Assembly: GCA_012064385.1 (NCBI GenBank)
Contig: QRDG01000238.1
Span: 471,669-535,668, forward strand
DNA length: 64,000 nt
Direction: 5' to 3'
Origin: Puccinellia tenuiflora
Lineage: Eukaryota > Streptophyta > Magnoliopsida > Poales > Poaceae
Shown here piece by piece: positions 44,637 through 54,523 of the stretch; the first letter of the stretch is position 1, and the number at the start of each line of letters is the position of its first letter. The translations under genes and the position numbers were made by a program. The notes under the pieces were generated by a model. That model had not been told where the DNA came from. It did not search any database and was given only the letters and a program-made list of their open reading frames with translations.

Positions 44637-44900
44637 AGGGTTTGGATGTGAATCTGCATCCCTTCCCATTACATATTTAGGGATCCCTACTCATAATAGA
44701 AGATTGAGAAACGAGAATGGAAGCCGGTGGAGTATCGATTTGAGCATAAACTTAGTATTTGGATAGGGAAATTGCTTTCATATGCTAGTCGAGTGAGTTA
44801 TCTTTTTGAAATTTACACTCTTCGGATGGTATTTAATGAACGATTAATCTACTTAGCAACCGTGTCCTACGAGATTATTCCTTCCGGCGGGATGGTCGTA
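44637..44900 (+). pseudogene. LINE reverse transcriptase fragment
   Basis: The frame reads FGCESASLPITYLGIPTHNR, matching the ...FPFRYLGIPI... block downstream of the catalytic motif in plant LINE reverse transcriptases. After a frame change it continues with KPVEYRFEHKLSIWIGKLLS, where family members have a WKGKLLSYGGR block. Frameshifts and stops break it, and no endonuclease or poly(A) end is visible. Confidence 0.6.
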
Positions 44901-44984
44901 TAGATTCCTCCCTATAAGGGCGAAGGGGCCAACGGATGCATGTATCCATGAAATCTTTTCTCAAATCCGAATTTTTAAAATGAT

Positions 44985-45700
44985 TTATCTCTTAAACCGT
45001 CAATGCAATTGACGATCCGTCTTCACCGTTGGGTTCGTCTCGATGAGTACTTCAAAACAAGATCCCATCTTAATATGTTTTGACGACTTTTTTTTCGTCA
45101 TCAGTTGCCAGGTTATTATACCTTAGTTGCCATGCTACTGGTTAACAGTTACCCTCCAAATAGCACACAATTACCAGATAATATTTATATGTGTTTCATC
45201 GTAGTAAGGATCTATATGTCCAGAGAATGGGTATTTGATGCACTTTAAACACGGAAAAGATCAAATTAACATCAAGAAAGACTTAAATTGGTGAGTAGCG
45301 AAGTTCAAAAAACCTGATAATCATTTGATTTTAACCTGGTGACCAACATGACTATGCCTGGTGACCAAATGACTATAATCTGGCAACTAAGGTCAGATTT
45401 ATTTTTTATCAAAACATATCAACATGGGATCTAAACACATAAAAGATCACATTAGCATCAGAGTAGGCCTATATTGGTGAGTAGCAAAGTTCAAATAACC
45501 TGGTAACTTTTTTATTTTAACCTGGTGACCAACATGGTAATACCCTGATGACCAAATGACTATAACCTGGCAACTAGAGTAGAGAAAAAAATATTATCAA
45601 AACATATCAACATGGGATCTACTTTCGAAGATCTCGACGCGACTAAGGTAACCGTGAAAACGGATCTAAGTTTTGACTTACGGTTCAAGAGATAAAACAT
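44985..45700. mobile_element. Non-autonomous element with long imperfect inverted arms
   Basis: The left arm at about 44985-45105 contains TTATCTCTTAAACCGT, then AAGATCCCATCTTAATATGTTTT. It is mirrored by the right arm at about 45583-45700 with AAAACATATCAACATGGGATC and ACGGTTCAAGAGATAAAACA. Between the arms, a unit containing GTGAGTAGC...AAGTTCAAA...CCTGGTGACCAACATG occurs twice (about 45290 and 45477). There is no coding capacity. The true outer ends and target duplication were not resolved; similar text at 44935 and 45755 suggests they may lie slightly further out. Confidence 0.5.
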
Positions 45701-45831
45701 TTTAAAGTTTGGAATCCAATGAAAAAGTCCATACGTGGGTTGGCTAGTTATCTGCATGCATGGATTAATTACCTAATTTCATCCGTGCCTACGGACGGCT
45801 AATAGGGCACGTGCCCTAGGTAGCACAGTCC

Positions 45832-46287
45832 TTTAATGAATTATATCAACCACGTTCATCATTTTAGTGATAAGTTATTTCAACCCTTTGTGGTGATGTC
45901 TCTCGTCAGCCTAGCATTCTTCAGATGCATGACATCATTGATGACCAGGAAGAGTTTATAGAAATACCTGACAATTTTAGCAATCTACCTCAGGAGCACT
46001 ATCCTCTTACTATAACATATCGAAAGTTCTTGATGCTTGATGGAACATGTCGGATATCCTTTTTTTGATGTGTTTTATGGTGAACTTAACTCTAGCACCG
46101 AGAGAGGGCATTCAAAATCGCGTGCACTGCAAACATTTATTGAATCGAAGGAAGTCACCTATGAGAAATTTGCTCCTTCCTATTGGCCTCGTTTTAATGC
46201 AGACCTGACAAAGAATCTTGATGCATCCATTGTATTTACTTAAAAAAATTCTCATATAAAGGGTAGATATCAAGCAAGCGGGCCTTA
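45832..46287 (+). pseudogene. Partial duplicate of the double-helicase gene, 5' piece
   Basis: This copy matches the end of intron 8 and the first part of exon 9 of the parent gene (about 38343-38805). It starts in the intron text TTTAATGAATTATATCAACC and runs into the frame ILHMHDIIDDQEEF. Small indels and base changes break the frame, for example an extra T near 46065 and a stop near 46240. Because intron sequence is included, it arose from DNA and is not a processed retrocopy. It is cut at 46287 by a Harbinger element and resumes at 48534. Confidence 0.88.
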
Positions 46288-46361
46288 GAGCATGTCTAAC
46301 AGACCCCCTATTTTTCTGCCCCTTATAACGCGAGTAGAGGGCCCTGTATTCACTTTTCACC

Positions 46362-46483
46362 GGCCGAAAACTCGTCCGAGCTAGCAGACCCCCTATCCCC
46401 ACCCCGTAAAACAGAATATTCTGGAATATTCTGTTTTACGGGGTGGGGATAGGGGGTCTGCTAGCTCGGACGAGTTTTCGGCC
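46362..46483. repeat. Perfect palindrome: 60-bp arms, 2-bp spacer
   Basis: The left arm 46362-46421 and right arm 46424-46483 are exact reverse complements around a TG spacer. The arms contain CTAGCAGACCCCCTATCCCC, a variant of the element's own terminal text CTAACAGACCCCCTA. The palindrome therefore looks like an inverted duplication of subterminal sequence within the Harbinger element. As RNA or single-stranded DNA it would form a long hairpin. Confidence 0.92.
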
Positions 46484-46700
46484 CCTCAAAAACAGGGTTT
46501 TGGACACATTGCGTATTAGAACCAATGCAACATTCATATTGAATAAAAGTTTCAAAGCACACAATAATCATCATAATTATTACAATAATGTTTTTCAGAA
46601 CTGCCAACCAATGTTCAAATGAAATAATCAAACAAATAACAAATGTTTCCGAAATCAAACAAATAACAAATGTTTCACACATACAAGAATAGGAAATGAA

Positions 46701-48029
46701 TCATTGGCCATGCAACTGCCAGTGGTGATCGATCAGATCTTGGGTGAGCTGGTGATGAGTCTGGGCATCTTCAATGCTGCGATGCGCTGCAAGAAAAGCT
46801 TCAAGCCGATCAGGGTTCCTCTGGGGTTGCACTCGGGTGCCCACATTGTCATAGAAATATGGCAAGTTCAACTCTCTCTCATCTTCAATGATCATGTTGT
46901 GAAGGATCACACAACATGTCATGATGTCAACAAGAGTTTCCTTGTCCCAAAACCGTGCAGGACCCCGAACAATTGCAAACCGAGCTTGCAAAACACCGAA
47001 AGCTCTCTCAATATCCTTGCGAGCTGACTCTTGAGCTTTGGTGAACCAAGCTTCTTTCCTTGTCAAAGGCACATCCCTTTTCTCTTTAATTGCCTTCACA
47101 AGAGTTGCATAGTCAGGGTAAATACCATCTGTGAGGTAGTACCCCATGGTGTACTCATTGTTCATAACTTTGTAGTTGCAAGTTGGAGCATCACCCTTAA
47201 CTATTCTTGCAAATAAAGGGGATCTATTCAAGACGTTGATGTCATTGAGAGTCCCCGGCAGTCCAAAAAAAGCATGCCAAATCCATAAGTCTTGGGATGC
47301 CACAGCTTCAAGAACAATGGTAGGATCATGGCTTTTTCCACAATACATTCCATGCCATGCTTTTGGACAATTTTTCCATGTCCAATGCATGCAATCCAGA
47401 CTACCAAGCATCCCCGGCCACCCCCTCTTTTCATTGATCTCCATGAGTCTCTTTGTATCTTGCTCGTTTGGAGCTCGGAGATACGTCTCACCATACAACT
47501 TGATCACCATCTTGGCAAACATACGGACACAATCAGTGGTTGTTTGTGCACCAATGCGAAGGTACTCATCGGTATAGTCTGCAGGGATACCATATGCAAT
47601 CACCCTCATGGCAGCTGATATTTTCTGAAATGGGCTAAATCCCATGACGTGGGCGCAGTTCCTCCGTTGCTTGAAATAATCACAATTTGCTTCACAGTCT
47701 CTCACGATTTTCGTGAACAAACTCCTACGCATGCGATATCGTCTACGGAAGAGACGGGGAGGATAGGTCGGTACCTCGGCAAAATAATCTTGCCACAGCT
47801 GTTCGTGGCCGAGCGCGCGGTTCCGCGGGATACACATGCGCCCCATCGTGGACCCTTTTCTCTGATCCAGCAGCTTCGCGCGGTCTTCAATTTGCTTCAT
47901 GCCGAAGAGGAGCAGCATCGACTCCGTGTCGTCGTCGTTGAGCAGCTCGTCGAGCTCCGAATCATCGGAATCCGACGATGACCAATCCGACGAATCCACC
48001 AAATCCTCCATAGTGGCGTCCGAAGACAT
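46701..48029 (-). CDS. PIF/Harbinger transposase (ALP1/HARBI1-like DDE nuclease)
   Basis: The ORF has 442 codons. After an acidic Ser/Asp-rich N-terminus (residues 1-36) come the family's RRRYRMRRSLF and GFSPFQKISAAMRVIAYG blocks, a helix-turn-helix-like region. The DDE-4 catalytic core follows. The proposed triad is D212 in LGSLDCMHWTWKNCP, D263 in LPGTLNDINVLNRS and E341 in KDIERAFGVLQARF, with an RPARFW-like block and CCVILHNMIIEDE downstream. The protein would cut and paste elements with matching termini at TWA sites. The full length is usual for the family and no internal stop is seen. Domesticated relatives such as ALP1 exist, but the surrounding inverted repeats and TTA duplications show this copy is still part of a transposon. 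Confidence 0.9.
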   Translation of the reverse strand: MSSDATMEDLVDSSDWSSSDSDDSELDELLNDDDTESMLLLFGMKQIEDRAKLLDQRKGSTMGRMCIPRNRALGHEQLWQDYFAEVPTYPPRLFRRRYRMRRSLFTKIVRDCEANCDYFKQRRNCAHVMGFSPFQKISAAMRVIAYGIPADYTDEYLRIGAQTTTDCVRMFAKMVIKLYGETYLRAPNEQDTKRLMEINEKRGWPGMLGSLDCMHWTWKNCPKAWHGMYCGKSHDPTIVLEAVASQDLWIWHAFFGLPGTLNDINVLNRSPLFARIVKGDAPTCNYKVMNNEYTMGYYLTDGIYPDYATLVKAIKEKRDVPLTRKEAWFTKAQESARKDIERAFGVLQARFAIVRGPARFWDKETLVDIMTCCVILHNMIIEDERELNLPYFYDNVGTRVQPQRNPDRLEAFLAAHRSIEDAQTHHQLTQDLIDHHWQLHGQ

Positions 48030-48533
48030 CTACCACGGTGAAGCAGCACAGATCAGCCCCCAAGTTTATCGATTGCGCCGGCGAAATCGATGAGGAACGC
48101 GGCAGAGTACTCACCGTGGGGCGGCGGCGGCGGCGCGGCGAGCCGAGGGGCGCTGAGGTCCGGCGGGGGTCCGGCGGGGGTGCGGCGGGGTCCGGCGGGG
48201 GTGCGGCGGCTCGGCGGCCGTCGGAGGGGACCGGATGCGTAGGTTTCCGGCGGCGGCGGGCGGGCGGCTGTGGCGGCGGCGCGGGGGAAAACGGGTAGGG
48301 AAGCTGAAATTTCCTCCCGCCCTTGCTCGCACAGAGTAGTGGGTTCACCCTCTATTCCCCCTCCCGCCCCGCACAAGTAGGGGGCGACGAGCCGCCCCGT
48401 AACGAAACTTGTAAAAATCCGTCCGGGGTGCCCGATTTAGGGGGTCTGTTAGACGGCCGGGTAGAGCCCAACCCCTTATATCGGCAGTTATTTTACGGGG
48501 TTGGGCCTTTTGAGGGGTCTGTTAGACTTGCTC

Positions 48534-48945
48534 TTATACCAGCAAGCTTGGAAGACAAGATTATGTAATGCTCTCAGCTAAAAGATTTTCATCGCTGAAT
48601 AGTGAGAAGAGAGATATGATTTACGGTATTCTCATTGCTAGTGATGAATACAGAGAGAACTGGGCAAGAGCTGCTGGGCTCCTAGCAACTGCTGAGCGTG
48701 TTATGGCCACAAATTTGGAGAAGGGCAATGCTTCATTGCAAAAAGCATCAGAAATCTATGAGACCATAGGCATGCATGAGAAAGCTGCTATCTGCTCTAT
48801 CAAATTAGGTGACTTCAAAAGAGCAGGTCTGCTAACTCTCCATACTTCTGAAAAATTTATCAATTACACAACGTTTTACAAGCAACTTGTTCCTAAAGAA
48901 TTAACGTATACGTAAACACCTTCAATTTTGTAAACATCTATGAAG
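48534..48945 (+). pseudogene. Partial duplicate of the double-helicase gene, 3' piece
   Basis: The copy resumes at ATACCAGCAAGCTTGGAAG, matching the parent at about 38813. After the ...TATTCTCATTGCT match to parent position ~38918 it jumps directly to text equal to parent ~40321 onward (GATGAATACAGAGAGAACTG). About 1.4 kb of parent is therefore missing, including DEVQD, GDTAQ and the C-terminal UvrD motifs. It then follows exon 11 and part of intron 11 to about parent 40615. The exon 9 to exon 11 junction shares GCT in the parent, suggesting a microhomology deletion. A 115-codon frame is open across it but encodes no complete domain. Confidence 0.85.
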
Positions 48946-50164
48946 AATTACCATATGAGCCTTGCTTCAATACACCCCCCCTATCCCCTCCCGAAATGTT
49001 TCCCTAACCTAGCCGCCACCAGAGAGGCGACCAGAAGGGCAATTTTCCCCCTCCCATCTCCTCTGACGATGCTGGTGGCCCCCTCTACCTCCGTTTGCTG
49101 CTCCGGCGGCATGAGGGAGGGGGACCCCGATCCTCCGTTTTGGCCTAATAGTGATAAGGATCACGGTGATGATCCAATAGTTTTGCCCGATCTTTCACAG
49201 CGAGTAAACCAAATAGCAAATCTCCCAATCACGCGATGAACGCAACCTGAAGAAGAGGAAAGAATTCCAGCAAGCAACGTGATGATGATCAACGCGCCTC
49301 AAACCTTTGCCTGATAATTCTTGATTCACACAAGAACCTTCATGCAACTTTATTAAATCTGGATACACGGCGGCGCCGTCCCCGGAGGGATGATACACGT
49401 CGACACAATTGTCTAAACTCAATCTAAAATTCAACTCCCCTAATATTGTGACACCCGCCTTGTTTATATAGGACAAAGGGGTAGGGCAGCCCTCCCTACA
49501 AGAGTTGGACTCCAACTCCGACTTGAACTCCTAACTTAGTTGGACACAAATAAATAGATGATAAACTAGAACAAAGAATTACGCGCGCTACCTTAGACTA
49601 ATACTCTTCATAGGTTGTCCTAGTGCGTCGTCCTTCAATGGTCTAGTGATGCCCTCATCAAATAGTTAGGTTTGGGTTTGTCTGCTGTTGGGTGTCGTCG
49701 GGGTGGTGGGAGCGTCGTCCGGGCAATTAAATCTGCCTCAATTCTACCCCCACACCAGCGGCGACCTTCACGGCGGCACCTCGGAGTTGATGGCAACGTG
49801 TGTTGTTTGGTCCTTCAGGTCGATAGCTTGGTTTTCTCGTCGTTCTTCAGGCCTGGCGAGATCAGTTTCTCGGTGTGTCGATGGCGTTCGTGGTTATCCA
49901 CGACGCCGCTGGCAGTCGAGGCGAGCTGGTGGATCTGTCGTTCTTCTCCGACTTCATCGATGGAAGGCGACAGATTTTGGCCCAAGACAGCACGAGGACG
50001 TCGCTCGGTCAACGTGCCACAACGACATGTGCCTCGCCGCGTGTAGGTCCATCGACTCACAAAGCCTCGTTGGAGATGGTGCTTTCTCGGATCTTGAAGT
50101 GGTGGAGGCTCGGCGTCTCTTCCGGCGTTCGTCTAGGCGACGCTGGAGCTGGGCGGCGGCCGTT
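48946..50164. repeat. LINE-like leader sequence interrupted by an unassigned insert
   Basis: About 48960-49200 and 49672-50164 are GC-rich. They contain phrases seen in 5' leaders of Triticeae LINEs (CCTAACCTAGCCGCCACC, GCTGGTGGCCCCCTCTACC, GGTCCTTCAGGTCGATAGC). The interval 49203-49671 differs in character. On minus it has a CTATATAAAC TATA-like box and could be part of an LTR, but I could not pair its ends. No intact coding frame was recognised. Confidence 0.35.
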
Positions 50165-51358
50165 TGATACGTCTCCGACGTATCTATAATTTTTGATGTT
50201 CCATGCTTGATTATATATCAGTGCCACATGTTTTTATAATGTTTTTATATCATTTTGGCATGATTTATGGAACTAACCTATTAACAAGATGCCCAGTGCC
50301 AGTTCCTGTTTTCTGCTGTCTTTTTGTTTCAGAAAAGTTGTTCTGTGAAGTTTCTCGGAACGCGCTGAAAATTTACGTGATTTATTTCCAAGTTGAAACA
50401 AAGACGGAACCCGAAGGACGCCCGGAGGGGAGGCTCCCAGCCTCCAGACGCCCTCCTTTGTCGCCTCGAGTCGCCTCTTCGCCTATAAATTGGTCTTCGC
50501 CCCGAAAACTCTAAGGACCCGATCATATTTTCCAGAAGACGTCCGAGGCCGCCGCCATCTCCAACCCTAGTTCGGTAGGGTTCTGCAGCTCTTCCCGGCA
50601 CCCTGCCGGAGAGGGGAATCGACACCGGAGGCATCTACACCACCATGCCTGCCTCCGGAGTGATGCGTGAGTAGTCCACCACGGGACTACGGATCCATAG
50701 CAGAAGCTAGATAGTTGTCTCTCCTTCTTGTACTCCATTGCTTAGATCTTGTGAGCTGCCTATCATGATCAAGATCATATTATCTGTAACTGCTACATGA
50801 TTGTGTTTGCATGGATCTGATTAATTGTGGAAGTCATTACTTTTGTTCATTGATGTGTTGTGTTTTATCTATGATCTTGCATGCTCTCCGATGCTAGTGG
50901 GTGCTTTGGCCAAGTAATTATTAGTGTTGTATGAGGGAGTATTTATGCTAGATAGTGGGTTCATGCCTCTCTTGTCTGAGCTCGGGTTGACAGAAACGAT
51001 TAAGACAAGAGATGTGTTGTTGCTACTAGGGAGAAAACAACGGTGTGATTTCCTTGTGTTATTTACATTGCTTACATTATGCACTTTGCTTATTGCAATG
51101 ATATGTTGCTTGCAACTTAATACTTTTGGGTGACATGCTGGATAGCGATCCCGGAGTGGATTATTAGTCATAGATGCGGTTGGATAACGGTCTATGTATT
51201 TTGACGTAATGCCCATATTAGATGAAACGGTGAACTATATTGTTTTATGATAGCCTTGTTGTGCGCCCACAATTCTGTTAATTGTCATACTGTAATTTGT
51301 TTACGCATCATGTCGCTAGTGAATTGTGGATCCCGGTCCTATTTTCCTACATTGTTTA
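50165..51358 (+). repeat. LTR fragment of the TGATACGTCTCC family, cut by the Gypsy array
   Basis: It begins TGATACGTCTCCGACGTATC and shares GATGCCCAGTGCCAGTTCC and surrounding text with the solo LTR at 27666-28425. The sequence runs without an LTR 3' end until 51358, where the Gypsy array starts; the remainder should lie beyond that array, outside the window. The text GTTTA at 51354-51358 would be one copy of the array's 5-bp target duplication. Confidence 0.65.
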
Positions 51359-54300
51359 TGTAGCGGACCTGCACTTAAAAATAGGCAAGATCCCTGTGTA
51401 TAGTGCAAACCCCTGGATCGATTCATTTGCACACACAGTTTACGATGAAATATCACAACATTGTATCAATTTATTACACGATTGAATCCAGAGTCAAAAT
51501 AAACCATTACAACTTTGCATAGCTCGAAGCTAGCATAAAACAGAAATAACAGCGGAAGACTAAGTATTATTGCATGGAGTCCCAATCTTCATGTAGCCAC
51601 AGGCGAAACATGTTGGTTGCAGACTCGAAACCCTTAACGAAACCTCACTCTTCGTCAGAACAACCTGATAAAAAGATATTCAACAAGGTGGGTCAGAACC
51701 ATATAAAATGGAACTGGCAAGTGACACTTTGTGGACTCATATTGGAACAACTCTAGTAACCTGTATGCATATTTGGCTTGGTGGAGTTTGAAGGCTATTT
51801 TGCATAAAGCCAATTTTTCCCTATCTCTTTTCAAAACAACTTTTCATCTATACGAGACAAGTATGGTATGACAACCATTGTCTCAACTACCCTGGTTCAC
51901 CCATCAAATTTTAACTTAGAGAAATTGGAATGATGAGATCCTCCATTGACGTCCTTGTTCAGCTGCTCAGAATTGTCCGTAACCGGGGACACGGCTATGA
52001 TCATAGTTTTGACACTCTGCAGAGGTTGTGCACTTTCACCATTAGACTTAACCAACCCAAACTATCCCTCACACTCCATTGGTGTTTCGGGGAAAAGAAG
52101 AAGGTTAAGACGAGATCTTTCAGAAGCATTTTCCCACCCCATGCTGGCCTGACGCGCTCCACCTACAAACCTCTACCACCACCTGTCAAGCCGGGATGAG
52201 TCCACGCAACTTAGTTGATCAAGACAGAGCCCATATGACTAATGGCTGCACTGGAAGCAATCTTCACTTGGAGTAACTTCAAATCCCTTTGATCCTGGGT
52301 GGCTTTCCGCAAGTGTGATTCATCCTCCTAAGTCAGGGGACCACGTATGATCCTTCCTCCCAAACTAGGGAATCACCCTCTTCTACAATTCATCCTCCCG
52401 TATATGGGGAATTGCTTTATTCCAACCACCCACCCAGGTAGTTTATTAACTTAGTAAAATTTTCATTAGCTTTTGATACAAAACACATAGCATAGCATTT
52501 ACCTATTCTACTAAGTTATCATATAGGTACTAGACACTTAGGAATATTCTAGGGTAATACTAAACAGGTCTAGCATAGCAATACTAATAAGCCTATCATG
52601 CAAATTTTCTAAGTAAAAGCTACAACAATGCATATATCAAAATAATAGGACGAAAAGTATGCAAGTGTGCCACTTGCCTTGGCAACAGGAGTGGCAGGAG
52701 TAGCAACCACCAAGGTCTTCGTGACTCTCCGAATAAACTAACAAAAAGAAAAAAAAAAATACACAAATAAACATACAAATCCATACAAGTGACAATACAA
52801 AAATTATGCTATGCATGAGTATGCAAAAATTACAATAACACAAAAGTAAAATAACTTTTAGTTCTCTGGTTGTTCTATATGCATGATGCCACAAACAATT
52901 TTTAATAATTTACTTAATAGGAATAAATTCCAAAACACCTAAATAAGGGCAAACACACAAATTCTAAAGTTTCTGCATCAAAACATTTTAATAAAATAAG
53001 ATGAACATGCTACTGGACAGAGGACATCATTACCAAGCCTCTGCAATTTGAATCACTCAAAATGGATTTGTAAAACTCATTTTATAGCCTAAACAAGTTA
53101 TTAACCAATCTGTAAATAACAAGTTTATGCACGATACAAAAATTAACAAAAACTATACTACTGGATTCTACTCATTTTTCTCAATCCGTAGACATCAAAA
53201 TCACTAAATTTGGATTTGTGGTTTAGGAGATATGGAATTTCAAAGTTTGGATGATTTTCTGCCTAAAAACAGAAAAACAGAGAAAAAGATTAAAAGAACT
53301 AGCCACGTGGCAGCTCCCTATTGGAGGGTACCGATTCGGGTTTTTAAATTAAAACCGAGCCATTAGATCGGAATCCAACGGCCCACGTTAGATCGACCTA
53401 AAAGGGGCGGCGGGCCTCGCCGGAACCCTAGCCGAGCGGCGGCGACGGGCCGGCACACGCGTTCCGGCGTGTCCAGGAGGTCAACGGGCGAACGGAGCTC
53501 ACCACGGCGTGCAGGAGCTCGAGGCGGACGTGGTGGCGAAGCGGACGGCGACTTGGAGCTCTGGCGCGGCGGGGATTTCTCGCCGGAGTCGAAGATGGCG
53601 GCGGCCGAACGTGGTCGAGGACGCTCCCGTCGATTTCCTGCGCGAAAACACACGGGACCTTGTCAACGAGGTGCGCAAGGAAGAGTTAAAGGGGTTGGGA
53701 GAGGAGAAAAGGCGCGGGGACGCCGGACTTGGCCGGGAGGATGCTCGACGGTGGCGACGGCCGGCGGAACGACGAGCACGATTGGGGGCAGCCTAGGGGC
53801 TCCCGGGTGTCGAGTGGAGGGGGCAAAGGGAGAGGAGGAGGTGGGGGTTAAGAGGGGCAGCTTGGGAGGGGGAGGGGTGCGGCATAACGCCGGAAATCGG
53901 AGGGGTGGGGGTGCGGGGGGGTTTCGGCCATTGATGGCCTCCACTGGAGAGGAAGAGGCGGTGACGTCAGCATGACGTCATCTTTTTATTTTTTTTGATT
54001 TATTGCTTTTCTGAAAATGCTAATAACTTTTAAAATAAAAGCCCAAAAATTATGAAATAAATTTGTAAAATTTTGTAATTAAAAACTCTACCATAATAAC
54101 ATTTTTGTAAAATATTTTGAACACTTTTTATTTACAAGAATGCCACTGGCATTAAAAGGACCTTTTTGGGCATTTTACTTATAAGGAAAATATAAATAAA
54201 ATATTTCTTGTTTTTAGAGAAACAAATAAACAATCAAAAATGCACAAATGCAACAATGATGCCATGCCATGTATGATTTTGGATTTTCAAATCAAAATAT

Positions 54301-54367
54301 TTATAGTTTTCAAAAAGTTTTTGATTTTTCTGATTTTTCAAAAATTTGAAAATCTTGGGATGTTACA
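51359..54367 (-). mobile_element. Gypsy LTR A (3009 bp) of a three-LTR array
   Basis: It starts TGTAGCGGACCTGCAC and ends GGGATGTTACA on the plus strand. On minus, the coding orientation of the internal region, it begins TGTAACATCCC and so is the 3' LTR of the leftmost unit. It is almost identical to LTR B (56200-59198). The GC-rich interval 53390-53970 and its overlapping ORFs are LTR sequence. Confidence 0.9.
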
Positions 54368-54390
54368 TACTACCACCCTTAAAAGGAATC
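54368..54390 (-). other. Polypurine tract next to LTR A
   Basis: On minus the internal region ends with a purine-rich AAGGGTGGTAG directly before the LTR. This is the expected primer for plus-strand DNA synthesis. The same text lies beside LTR B at 59199. Confidence 0.55.
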
Positions 54391-54523
54391 TCGTCCCGAG
54401 ATTCGAAGAGGCTAGAAAGAAAGGGTTTGAAAACTCTGGGTTTTGACATTTGGGTGGGCTACCACCCTTAAAAGGAATTTGTGTTGGTAGTTTAGTATGC
54501 CAAACTTCAAACTGGATGCTTGT

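Larger units (their letters stand above)
46288..48533 (-). mobile_element. PIF/Harbinger transposon, 2246 bp, TSD TTA
   Basis: The left terminus GAGCATGTCTAACAGACCCC and the right terminus (inverse, GAGCAAGTCTAACAGACCCC) differ at one base. They are flanked by TTA at 46285-46287 and 48534-48536. Removing the element and one TTA restores GGCCTTATACCAGCAAGC, exactly as in the parent gene at about 38809. The element carries one intact transposase ORF on minus and a 122-bp perfect palindrome near its left end. No SANT/Myb-type ORF1, which many plant members encode, is visible. Confidence 0.92.

Noticed and set aside
48568..48915. 115-codon open frame that could be read as a small gene
   Set aside because: It is a fused exon 9/exon 11 remnant of the duplicated helicase gene reading into intron sequence, with no complete domain.
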